Positions 53,452-60,227 of a stretch of 60,227 nucleotides of DNA are shown here, piece by piece. Position 1 is the first letter of the stretch; every line of letters starts with the position of its first letter. The position numbers and the translations under genes are program-made. Source of the stretch: Thauera terpenica 58Eu (lineage in GTDB: Bacteria > Pseudomonadota > Gammaproteobacteria > Burkholderiales > Rhodocyclaceae); NCBI RefSeq assembly GCF_000443165.1, contig NZ_ATJV01000052.1:1-60227 (forward strand). Direction: 5' to 3'. The notes beneath the pieces are model-generated. The model had not been told where the DNA came from. It made no database searches and saw nothing but the letters and a program-made list of their open reading frames with translations.

Positions 53452-54963
53452 GTAGCGCCCGAGCACTGCCATGGCGATCAGGGCTGCGCAGATGCGCTCG
53501 GCGCGACCCCGCGTCGCCTCCATCCAGCCCAGCACGCCGAGCACTACCGCCGGGCTGAGGTAGAGCAGGACGGGGAAGTCGCGGTAGCGCGAGTCGACCA
53601 GCAGCAGCACGGCTGCGATTGCAGCGGCGAACAGGATGAGTCCGCGCAGCAAGCCCAGAACTTGGGCCATGCTGAGCTGTGCATCGCGCTTGCGCAGCTC
53701 TGACCACGCGCTTGCCGCGTCAGGGATCGGCTCTCCGCGCCAGAGTGCAAAACCGACTGCCAGCAGTACGCTGAGTACGGCGACCGAGCCGAGCACGCTC
53801 CATTCGAGGGCGTTGCGGTAGGCGAGCTGGGCGTGTTCGGCGTGGAGCACGGCGATCAGGCCGCTGCTGGCGCCAAGCATGACGAGTGCGGCCCGTCGCA
53901 GCAGGCCGCCGCTGGCGCGGCGCATGCCAAGGACCAGGCCCAGCAATGCGCCGACGACGGCGCCGACGACCAGCCCTCGCAGGTTTGTGCGTTCGGCGAC
54001 CGGCCCTGCGAGCGCAAACTTGGGCGCCAGGGTGCTGGCGTCGAGCATGCCCCAGAACCCGCCTACCGTGCCTTCGAGGGCGCGCTTCCAGGGCTGATCG
54101 ATCGCTTCGATGAGGTTGTAATCCCAGCCGCGGGCGTGCGCCTGATGCACGAACTCCCTGACGTAGCGCGCCTGATTGACCAGCGCCGGGCGCGAAGCCT
54201 GACGTTGCCGTCCTGCGCTCGGCCAGCCGGTTTCGCCGATCAGGATGGGCTTGCCGGCGAAGTGCTCGCCGACATGGCTGCGGGTGGCGATGACGTGCTC
54301 GAGCGCGTGTTCGATGTCGACCGGGTCGTCTTCCCAGAACGGCAGGATGTGCACGGTGACGAAGTCGACTTCCTGTGCCAGGCTGTCGTGCCGGGTCCAG
54401 AATTCCCACACGTCGGCATAGGTGACCGGTACCGTGGTGCGCGCCTTCGCGCTGCGGATCAGGGCGCGCATCTCGTCCTCGGTGCGCTCGCGTCGCAGCA
54501 GCACTTCGTTGCCGACGATGAGCGCGCGCACCACATCGGCGTTGGCGTTGGCCAGTGCGATGGCGCGATCGAGTTCGGCGGCGTTCTTGTCGACGTCGTA
54601 GCCGATCCAGGCACCGAGCAGCACCTTGATGCCGACGCTGCGCGCGATCTCCGGCACCTGTTCGAGCCCCTGGTCTACTGAATACAGGCGCACGCAATCG
54701 GTGATCCTGGCCAGGGCACGGAGGTCGGTGCTGATCTGTTCGGGCGAGATGCGCAGTTGTGCGTCGAAGGGCGTCTGGCCGGGGTGGTGGTAGGGTGCGT
54801 AGGAGACGCATTTGAGCTTTTCACCTGCCGACAGTTGCAGGTCATGCATGTATACCGGGCGCATCTCCCCCGCGAGCCATACGAAGAGGCCGATCAAAAG
54901 CGCCAGTTGGCTGAGCAGCACGCTGAGCCAGAGCGGCCTGGATTTGTCGCGAAGCGTGGACAT
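53350..54963 (-). CDS. GH17-family glycoside hydrolase with membrane helices
   Basis: The 537-residue protein has one N-terminal helix (about 10-32), a GH17-like domain (about 48-320) with LIVGNEVLLRRERT (acid Glu) and ILIGETGWPSAG (nucleophile Glu), and about eight C-terminal helices. It is similar to the GH17 part of the glucan synthase encoded after it, but has no glycosyltransferase. It could trim or branch beta-1,3-glucan made by that enzyme at the periplasmic face. No clear ribosome-binding site is seen. Its 3' end overlaps the small membrane gene on the other strand. Confidence 0.88.
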   Translation of the reverse strand: MSTLRDKSRPLWLSVLLSQLALLIGLFVWLAGEMRPVYMHDLQLSAGEKLKCVSYAPYHHPGQTPFDAQLRISPEQISTDLRALARITDCVRLYSVDQGLEQVPEIARSVGIKVLLGAWIGYDVDKNAAELDRAIALANANADVVRALIVGNEVLLRRERTEDEMRALIRSAKARTTVPVTYADVWEFWTRHDSLAQEVDFVTVHILPFWEDDPVDIEHALEHVIATRSHVGEHFAGKPILIGETGWPSAGRQRQASRPALVNQARYVREFVHQAHARGWDYNLIEAIDQPWKRALEGTVGGFWGMLDASTLAPKFALAGPVAERTNLRGLVVGAVVGALLGLVLGMRRASGGLLRRAALVMLGASSGLIAVLHAEHAQLAYRNALEWSVLGSVAVLSVLLAVGFALWRGEPIPDAASAWSELRKRDAQLSMAQVLGLLRGLILFAAAIAAVLLLVDSRYRDFPVLLYLSPAVVLGVLGWMEATRGRAERICAALIAMAVLGRYLPEPANPQAIAWLLTGLVLALPVLLARARKHEK

Positions 54964-55014
54964 CTAGCGTGCTCTTGTAGACTTGTAGGGCTTGCCCGGC
55001 AGATACCGGGCCGC

Positions 55015-55047
55015 AAAAAAGAAGCCACGCCGTATCGACGTGGCTTC
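55015..55047 (-). terminator. Rho-independent terminator after gcvP
   Basis: On the minus strand a 9-bp perfect stem (55021-55029 with 55039-55047), nine-base loop and six T follow the gcvP stop by 28 bases, ending the gcv operon. Confidence 0.92.
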
Positions 55048-55075
55048 ACTGTGAAGCGGACGAATTCTAGCGGAC

Positions 55076-57970
55076 TCAGGCTTCGTAGTCGCTCATCGGT
55101 ACACAACCGCAGAACAGCTTGCGGTCGCCGTGAACATCATCGACGCGATTGACGCTCGGCCAGAACTTGTTTTCGGCCACCCAGGGTAGCGGAAACGCCG
55201 CCTGCGCACGTGTGTAGGGACGTGACCAGTCGCCAAGGAAGTCGGCCTGGGTATGAGGGGCGTTCTTGAGCGGATTGTCGTCAGCCGGCCAGTTGCCGTT
55301 CTCGATCTCGTGGATCTCGTTGCGGATGGCGATCATCGCGCCGACAAAACGCTCGAGTTCGGCGAGGTCTTCCGACTCGGTGGGCTCGACCATGATCGTG
55401 CCAGGCACAGGGAAGGACATCGTCGGTGCATGAAAGCCGTAATCCATCAGGCGCTTGGCGATATCGACCTCGGAGACGCCCGTCGCCGCCTTGATCGGGC
55501 GGATGTCGAGGATGCACTCGTGGGCGACGCGCCCCTGCTTGCCTGTGTACAGCACCGGGTAGTGCTCGTGCAGGCGTTGGGCGAGGAAGTTGGCGTTGAG
55601 GATGGCCACTTCGGTCGCACGCTTGAGCCCATCGCCGCCCATCATCGTGATGTACATCCACGAGATCGGCAGGATGCTGGCCGAGCCGAAGGGTGCGGCC
55701 GCGACCGCGCCCTGGCCGCGGTTGGGACGATCGGCGTCGCCGGTCGGCTGGACGACGTGGTCGGCCATGAAGGGCGCGAGGTGGGCGGCAAGACCAATCG
55801 GGCCCATGCCGGGACCGCCGCCGCCGTGTGGGATGCAGAAGGTCTTGTGCAGGTTCATGTGCGAGACGTCGGCGCCGATGCGCGCAGGCGAGCTCAGGCC
55901 GACCTGGGCGTTGAGGTTGGCGCCATCCATGTACACCTGGCCGCCGTGTGCATGCACGATTGCGCACAGTTCGCGAATGGATTCCTCGAACACGCCGTGG
56001 GTGGACGGGTAGGTGATCATCAGCGCGGCAAGCTCGGCGGCGTGCTTTTCGGCCTTGCGTCTCAAGTCCTCGACATCCACGTTGCCGTTGTCGTCGCAGT
56101 CCACCACCACTACCTGCATGCCGCACATCTGCGCGGTGGCGGGGTTGGTGCCGTGGGCGGATCTGGGGATGAGGCAGATCTTGCGCTGTGCGTCGCCGCG
56201 ACTGGCGTGATAGCGCGCGATCGCCACCAGGCCGGCGTACTCGCCCTGAGCGCCCGAGTTGGGCTGCATGCAGATCGCGGGGAAGCCGGTGATGGCGCGC
56301 AGGTAATGCGCCAGTCCCTCGATCATCTCCAGATGTCCGGCGGCCTGCTCGCGAGGGACGAAGGGGTGCAGATTGGCAAACTCGGGCCAGCTCACGGGGA
56401 TCATTTCGCTGGTGGCGTTGAGCTTCATGGTGCACGAGCCCAGCGCAATCATCGAGTGGTCGAGGGCCAGATCGCGGTTCTGCAGCTTCTTCAGGTAGCG
56501 CAGCATCTCGTGTTCGGTGTGGTGGGTGTTGAACACGGGGTGCGACAGAATGGCGTCGGTGCGCAGCAGTGCTGCGGGCAGTGCACCACCGCTTGCGCTC
56601 ACGCGCGCATCGAGTGCCTCGATCGGGCTGCTGACGCCGAAACAAGCGAGAACAGCGGCGATGTCATCGCGCGTGGTGGTTTCATCGACCGACAGGCCAA
56701 GGCGGGTGGCGGAGACCTGGCGCAGGTTGTAACCCGCCGCCGCGGCCGCCTCGATCACGCTCGCGGCGCGCGCGCCGAGTTCGACCTCGAGGGTGTCGAA
56801 GAAGGCTGCTGTGCTGAGCTCGAGGCCGGCATCACGCAGGCCGGCGGCGAGAAGGGCGCTGAGGCGGTGAATGCGCGCGGCAATCGTGCGCAAGCCTTGC
56901 GGGCCGTGATACACGGCATAGAAGCCGGACATGTTTGCGAGCAGGACCTGCGAGGTGCAGATATTGGAGTTCGCTTTCTCGCGGCGGATGTGTTGTTCGC
57001 GCGTTTGCAGCGCCATGCGCAGCGCGGTCTTGCCGCGTGCGTCACGCGACACACCGATGATGCGGCCGGGCATCGAGCGCACGTAGGCTTCGCGGGTGGC
57101 GAAGAAGGCCGCGTGCGGGCCACCGAAACCCATCGGTACGCCGAAGCGTTGCGCCGAACCCAGCGCGATGTCTGCACCCATGGCGCCCGGGCTCTTGAGC
57201 AGCACCAGCGCCATCAGGTCGGAGGCGAGGGCCACGATCGCGCCCTGTGCCTTCAGCGCGGCGATGGCTGCGCTCAGGTCCATCACCTCGCCGCGCGCGT
57301 TCGGATACTGCAGCAGGGCACCGAAGACTTCGTGCGTGCCGGCCTCTTCAGCCTTGCCGAACACCAGCTCATAGCCGAAGAAGTGCGCCCGCGTGCGCAC
57401 GACGTCGATGGTCTGCGGGAAGCAGGCTTCATCGACGAAGTACACGTTTGATGTCGACTTCGACACGCGCCGCGCCATGGTCATTGCTTCAGCGGCGGCC
57501 GTTGCCTCGTCAAGCAGCGAGGCATTGGCGAGCTCCAGGCCGGTGAGATCAGTCACCATCTGCTGATAGTTCAACAGGGCTTCAAGGCGACCCTGGGCGA
57601 TCTCGGCCTGATAAGGCGTGTAGGCGGTATACCAACCCGGGTTCTCCAGCACGTTACGCAGGATCACGGCGGGGGTGTGGGTGCCGTAGTAACCCATGCC
57701 GATCATCGACTTCTTGATCACGTTGAACGCGGCGATCGACTTCAGTTTGGCGAGTGCTTCGTGTTCCGGCATCGCGGCCGCGAGCGGCAGGGGCGACTCG
57801 AGCCGGATGTCTGCGGGCACGGTTTGTTCGATCAGCGCGTCGACATCGGCAACGCCAAGCGCAGCACACATGCGTGCGATCTCGTCAGCGTTGGGGCCAA
57901 GATGGCGATGGACGAAGGCGTCACGCTGCTCCAGTTGGGAGAGCGGGGCGAAAAGAAGGGAGTCGGTCAT
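55076..57970 (-). CDS. gcvP: Glycine dehydrogenase (decarboxylating), P-protein
   Basis: This 964-residue PLP enzyme decarboxylates glycine and passes the aminomethyl group to the lipoyl arm of GcvH. It is the fused full-length form, with family motifs [46 protein letters not shown] and the PLP lysine in [19 protein letters not shown]. It follows gcvH in the gcvT-gcvH-gcvP order. The ribosome-binding site is weak. The operon is controlled by a tandem glycine riboswitch upstream of gcvT. Confidence 0.97.
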   Translation of the reverse strand: MTDSLLFAPLSQLEQRDAFVHRHLGPNADEIARMCAALGVADVDALIEQTVPADIRLESPLPLAAAMPEHEALAKLKSIAAFNVIKKSMIGMGYYGTHTPAVILRNVLENPGWYTAYTPYQAEIAQGRLEALLNYQQMVTDLTGLELANASLLDEATAAAEAMTMARRVSKSTSNVYFVDEACFPQTIDVVRTRAHFFGYELVFGKAEEAGTHEVFGALLQYPNARGEVMDLSAAIAALKAQGAIVALASDLMALVLLKSPGAMGADIALGSAQRFGVPMGFGGPHAAFFATREAYVRSMPGRIIGVSRDARGKTALRMALQTREQHIRREKANSNICTSQVLLANMSGFYAVYHGPQGLRTIAARIHRLSALLAAGLRDAGLELSTAAFFDTLEVELGARAASVIEAAAAAGYNLRQVSATRLGLSVDETTTRDDIAAVLACFGVSSPIEALDARVSASGGALPAALLRTDAILSHPVFNTHHTEHEMLRYLKKLQNRDLALDHSMIALGSCTMKLNATSEMIPVSWPEFANLHPFVPREQAAGHLEMIEGLAHYLRAITGFPAICMQPNSGAQGEYAGLVAIARYHASRGDAQRKICLIPRSAHGTNPATAQMCGMQVVVVDCDDNGNVDVEDLRRKAEKHAAELAALMITYPSTHGVFEESIRELCAIVHAHGGQVYMDGANLNAQVGLSSPARIGADVSHMNLHKTFCIPHGGGGPGMGPIGLAAHLAPFMADHVVQPTGDADRPNRGQGAVAAAPFGSASILPISWMYITMMGGDGLKRATEVAILNANFLAQRLHEHYPVLYTGKQGRVAHECILDIRPIKAATGVSEVDIAKRLMDYGFHAPTMSFPVPGTIMVEPTESEDLAELERFVGAMIAIRNEIHEIENGNWPADDNPLKNAPHTQADFLGDWSRPYTRAQAAFPLPWVAENKFWPSVNRVDDVHGDRKLFCGCVPMSDYEA

Positions 57971-58000
57971 GGTCTTCGGCGAGGTCTCGGGCAGCGGCGC

Positions 58001-58387
58001 TCAGGCCTGGGCGATTTCGGCGGCGTAGCCGGCAGCATCAAGCAGCGTCGCGACATCGGCCGCGTTGGTGGGCTGCAGCTTGAACAGCCAGTTGGCGTAG
58101 GCGTCAGCGTTGACGGCATCGGGTGTGTCCACGATGTCCTGATTGACGGCGACAACTTCCCCCGCGACCGGCGCGTAGAGGTCGGACGCGGCCTTGACCG
58201 ACTCGACCACCGCACAGGTCTCGCCCGCGCTCAGCGTGCGACCGGTTTCAGGCAGTTCGAGGAAGACGATGTCGCCCAGTGCTTGCTGTGCGTGATCGGT
58301 GATCCCGATCGTCAGGCTGCCGTCTTCTTCGCTACGGACCCATTCGTGGGACTTGGTGTACTTGAGGTTGGCGGGAAGCGTGCTCAT
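58001..58387 (-). CDS. gcvH: Glycine cleavage system H-protein
   Basis: The 128-residue carrier has the lipoylated Lys65 in [15 protein letters not shown], and the start [10 protein letters not shown] and tail [14 protein letters not shown] typical of GcvH. It shuttles the aminomethyl and hydrogen groups among P, T and L proteins. GGAGAA precedes the ATG. It lies 75 bases after gcvT and 30 before gcvP. The L-protein gene (lpd) is not in this window. Confidence 0.97.
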   Translation of the reverse strand: MSTLPANLKYTKSHEWVRSEEDGSLTIGITDHAQQALGDIVFLELPETGRTLSAGETCAVVESVKAASDLYAPVAGEVVAVNQDIVDTPDAVNADAYANWLFKLQPTNAADVATLLDAAGYAAEIAQA

Positions 58388-58462
58388 GGAGTTCTCCAGG
58401 CTGTATGAATCGGGAGTAGGGCTTGTGCGATTGGTCGAGCCATCGCGCTGGGGTGCAAAGGC

Positions 58463-59554
58463 TCAGACGAGCGCCTTGCCATTGCGGACAAACGGCAGCT
58501 TGATGGTGCGCGCCTTCAGCCGTTTACCGCGGATTTCGATCTCGACCGCTTCGTTGGCCTGTGTGGCCAATGGGAGGCGGGCGAGGCCAATCGAGCGTTC
58601 AAGGGTGGGTGAAAAGCTGCCGCTGGTGGTTTCGCCTTCACCTGCAGCGGTGAAAACCTTCATGTGCGAACGTAGCACCCCCTTGTCTTCGAGAATCAGG
58701 CCAAGCAGGCGCTGGCTTGGGGGCTTGGCTTCGAGTGCGGTGCGCCCGACAAAATTGCGGCTGTCGTCCTTGAGGTCAACCGACCAGGACAGTCCGGAGT
58801 CGAGCGGCGAGACGGTTTCATCCATGTCCTGACCGTACAGATTCATGCCTGCTTCAAGGCGCAAGGTGTCGCGCGCACCGAGACCGCAAGGCTTTACCCC
58901 GGCTGCCAGAAGGGCGTTCCACATCGCCTCGACGCGGCGTGCGGGAACGGTGATCTCGAGACCGTCCTCGCCGGTGTAGCCGGTGCGTGCGATAAGCAAG
59001 TCGGCGGCGCGTACTGCGCTGAAGGGGGAGGGGATGCCACCTGCGGTGGAGAGTTCGGGGATTGCAGCGCTGGCGCGTTCGATCGCGCGTGGCCCCTGGA
59101 TCGCGATCATCGCCAGGTCGCGCCGACCGTCCAGGGTGACATTTGCGCCGCTTGCCGCCACGCGCGCACGCATCCAGGCGAGATCCTTGTCGGCCGTGCC
59201 GGCATTGACCACAAGGCGGTATTCGTTGGCGTTGAAACGATAGACGATCAGATCATCAATGACGCCGCCTTGCGGGTTGAGCATGCAGGCGTAGAGCGCC
59301 TTGCCCGACGCGCTGAGCTTGGATACGTCATTGGCGAGCAAGCCGCGCAGGAAAGGCGTCGCGTCCGGACCGCTGAGATCGAGCGACAACATGTGCGAGA
59401 CGTCGAACATTCCCGCATCAGTGCGGACAGCGTGATGCTCCTCGATCTGCGAACCATAGTTAACAGGCATGTCCCAGCCGGCAAAGTCAACCAGACGGGC
59501 GCCGGCCGCGACGTGGGCGGCGTGAAGCGGGGTGTGTTTGGAAGGCGTACTCAT
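58463..59554 (-). CDS. gcvT: Glycine cleavage system aminomethyltransferase (T-protein)
   Basis: The 363-residue enzyme transfers the methylene carbon from GcvH to tetrahydrofolate. It has [58 protein letters not shown] and [14 protein letters not shown] of the family. The ATG at 59554 with upstream GGAGCCAGG starts the family N terminus; the open frame continues to 59950 through the riboswitch and is not coding. It is the first gene of the gcv operon. Confidence 0.96.
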   Translation of the reverse strand: MSTPSKHTPLHAAHVAAGARLVDFAGWDMPVNYGSQIEEHHAVRTDAGMFDVSHMLSLDLSGPDATPFLRGLLANDVSKLSASGKALYACMLNPQGGVIDDLIVYRFNANEYRLVVNAGTADKDLAWMRARVAASGANVTLDGRRDLAMIAIQGPRAIERASAAIPELSTAGGIPSPFSAVRAADLLIARTGYTGEDGLEITVPARRVEAMWNALLAAGVKPCGLGARDTLRLEAGMNLYGQDMDETVSPLDSGLSWSVDLKDDSRNFVGRTALEAKPPSQRLLGLILEDKGVLRSHMKVFTAAGEGETTSGSFSPTLERSIGLARLPLATQANEAVEIEIRGKRLKARTIKLPFVRNGKALV

Positions 59555-59620
59555 CGAGACCTGGCTCCGGTAGTGAACGAAATGGGGCGAGCCCGAGCAT
59601 AGTGCCGGACTCGCCCCATC

Positions 59621-59829
59621 TGTCCCTTGTACCTGAGAGATTTCGTCTCGCGTCCTCGCAGCGCTGACCAGCTTGCGAGCGACGGGGAACGAGTGCCCCT
59701 TCGGTGGGTGCGCTGCAAACAATGCCCGCACCACTCTCCAGATTTGTACTTTGCACGCGGTCCTTTTGCCTGAGCGGTTCCGGGGGTTGCGCCTTCGGCG
59801 ACTCCGAGTGGGGGAGTTCTCTCCCGCGT
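59621..59829 (-). promoter_or_regulatory. Tandem glycine riboswitch upstream of gcvT
   Basis: Read on the minus strand, two glycine aptamers follow each other. Aptamer 1 (about 59760-59829) has GGGAGAGAACTCCC, GCCGAAGGCGCAA and CTCAGGCAAAAGGACCGCG. Aptamer 2 (about 59621-59745) has TCTGGAGAGTGG, CACCGAAGGGG and AATCTCTCAGGTACAAGGGA. These are the conserved core elements of the class, with an inter-aptamer linker of about 14 bases. It lies 67 bases before gcvT and should turn the operon on when glycine is plentiful, by transcription or translation control; no clear terminator T run was seen. Confidence 0.92.
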
Positions 59830-59983
59830 GATGCGCGAAAGATAACATACGGTCCCATGGCTGGTGGGCAAGTTGCTGCGCCAGTTGCGGGGTCGGGGCA
59901 TGTTGCCGAACCGACAAGGCGAACAGCCGTGGCGGCTGGAGAGGGCTCATGCGCGCATAGAAATCTTTAAGCGTGCGCGGATC

Positions 59984-60011
59984 TTGACCTTTGTTTTTTG
60001 GTGTCTATAAT
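59984..60011 (+). promoter_or_regulatory. Strong sigma-70 promoter, probably rRNA operon P1
   Basis: TTGACC at 59984-59989, a 16-base spacer and TATAAT at 60006-60011. It is on the plus strand, pointing out of the right edge and divergent from gcvT. Confidence 0.8.
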
Positions 60012-60146
60012 TCGGCCTCTCCTGGCGCTGACGCGGTCTGACTCCGGTCTTTGCGGTGGTGCTGGGGATGAGGCGGGTTGGGTGTTTCGGGGATTTCGGG
60101 TCGTGCGTTTGGAAGCGCGGTTCGTTAAAAAGAGTTCCCGAGGTGC

Positions 60147-60175
60147 TTGACAGGGGTTGTGGCAGTGTTCATAAT
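60147..60175 (+). promoter_or_regulatory. Strong sigma-70 promoter, probably rRNA operon P2
   Basis: A perfect TTGACA at 60147-60152, a 17-base spacer and CATAAT at 60170-60175. The A+T-rich GTTAAAAAGAG run upstream could serve as an UP element. Two tandem strong promoters are typical of rRNA operons. Confidence 0.82.
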
Positions 60176-60206
60176 CTCGCTTCTTTGCTGCAGGTTCTGC
60201 GGCGAA

Positions 60207-60227
60207 TCTTTAAAAACTTGAACAATC
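60207..60227 (+). promoter_or_regulatory. BoxA-like antitermination motif in a probable rRNA leader
   Basis: TCTTTAAAAACTTGAACAAT follows P2 by about 30 bases and resembles the boxA region of betaproteobacterial rRNA leaders. The sequence ends here, so the downstream rRNA gene is inferred, not seen. Confidence 0.6.

Noticed and set aside
55253-57451. A 732-residue open frame on the plus strand
   Set aside because: It is antisense to gcvP, which has full family motifs. The frame is open because of high G+C codon bias.
59555-59950. An N-terminal extension of gcvT
   Set aside because: The frame is open but covers the glycine riboswitch; the T-protein family starts at the ATG at 59554.

Overview
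The window is about 60 kb of a high-G+C, Gram-negative, flagellated chromosome, most like a betaproteobacterium of the Rhodocyclales (Thauera/Azoarcus type). That placement rests on the combination of rnfABCDGE-nth, flhDC with motAB and a cheV/cheY/cheZ/cheA block, an exbBD-lpxK-Trm112-kdsB-adk run, and a gcvTHP operon behind a tandem glycine riboswitch. It is an inference from gene content; no rRNA gene is inside the window. Coding density is high, with no insertion sequence, prophage, CRISPR array or tRNA recognised.

Layout. 1-1.1 kb: a lower-G+C edge with a thioesterase remnant, an MliC-type lysozyme-inhibitor lipoprotein and a small membrane protein. 1.3-4.9 kb (minus): a MoxR ATPase, an EAL-like/HDOD protein and a CoxE-type VWA protein in one run, divergent from two small c-type cytochromes and an RlmN-like radical-SAM enzyme. 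6.9-9.2 kb: a DUF411 protein, a ferric-reductase-like flavocytochrome and a PepSY protein. 9.3-13.6 kb: a class V aminotransferase, a PepSY/response regulator/histidine kinase operon and a DUF1841 protein. 13.7-19.7 kb: rnfABCDGE with nth. 19.8-20.3 kb: a Nudix hydrolase.

20.5-31.1 kb (plus): a motility and chemotaxis block: an HDOD/pseudo-receiver/GGDEF protein, flhD, flhC, motA, motB, two consecutive cheV genes, cheY, cheZ and cheA. Consensus-like FliA (sigma-28) promoters precede motA and the first cheV. FlhDC would switch the regulon on, MotAB would be the stator, CheA would phosphorylate CheY, CheZ would dephosphorylate it, and the CheV proteins could do the coupling normally done by CheW. 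No intact cheW, cheR, cheB or receptor gene is present, but an apparent decayed cheW lies at 39.0-39.3 kb.

31-43 kb: tal, an RluA-family pseudouridine synthase with an acidic insertion, sodB, xseA, a 1064-residue PAS/GGDEF/EAL protein, and a NarL-type response regulator coupled to a 1012-residue hybrid-sensor kinase. 43.5-50 kb (plus): exbB-exbD-lpxK-Trm112-kdsB-adk, a phosphofructokinase with mixed phosphoryl-donor residues, and an SLC13-type transporter interrupted by one in-frame TAG. 50-55 kb: a membrane glucan synthase fused to a GH17 domain and a second GH17 membrane protein. 55-59.8 kb (minus): gcvT-gcvH-gcvP with its riboswitch. The right edge holds two strong promoters and a boxA-like motif typical of an rRNA operon leader, so a 16S gene probably begins just beyond the window.

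The points most worth a second look are the amber codon in the SLC13 gene, the cheW relic, the duplicated CheY-docking-like motif in CheZ, the mixed active-site residues of the phosphofructokinase, and the MoxR/EAL-HDOD/VWA triad. No entirely new system is proven by the sequence alone.
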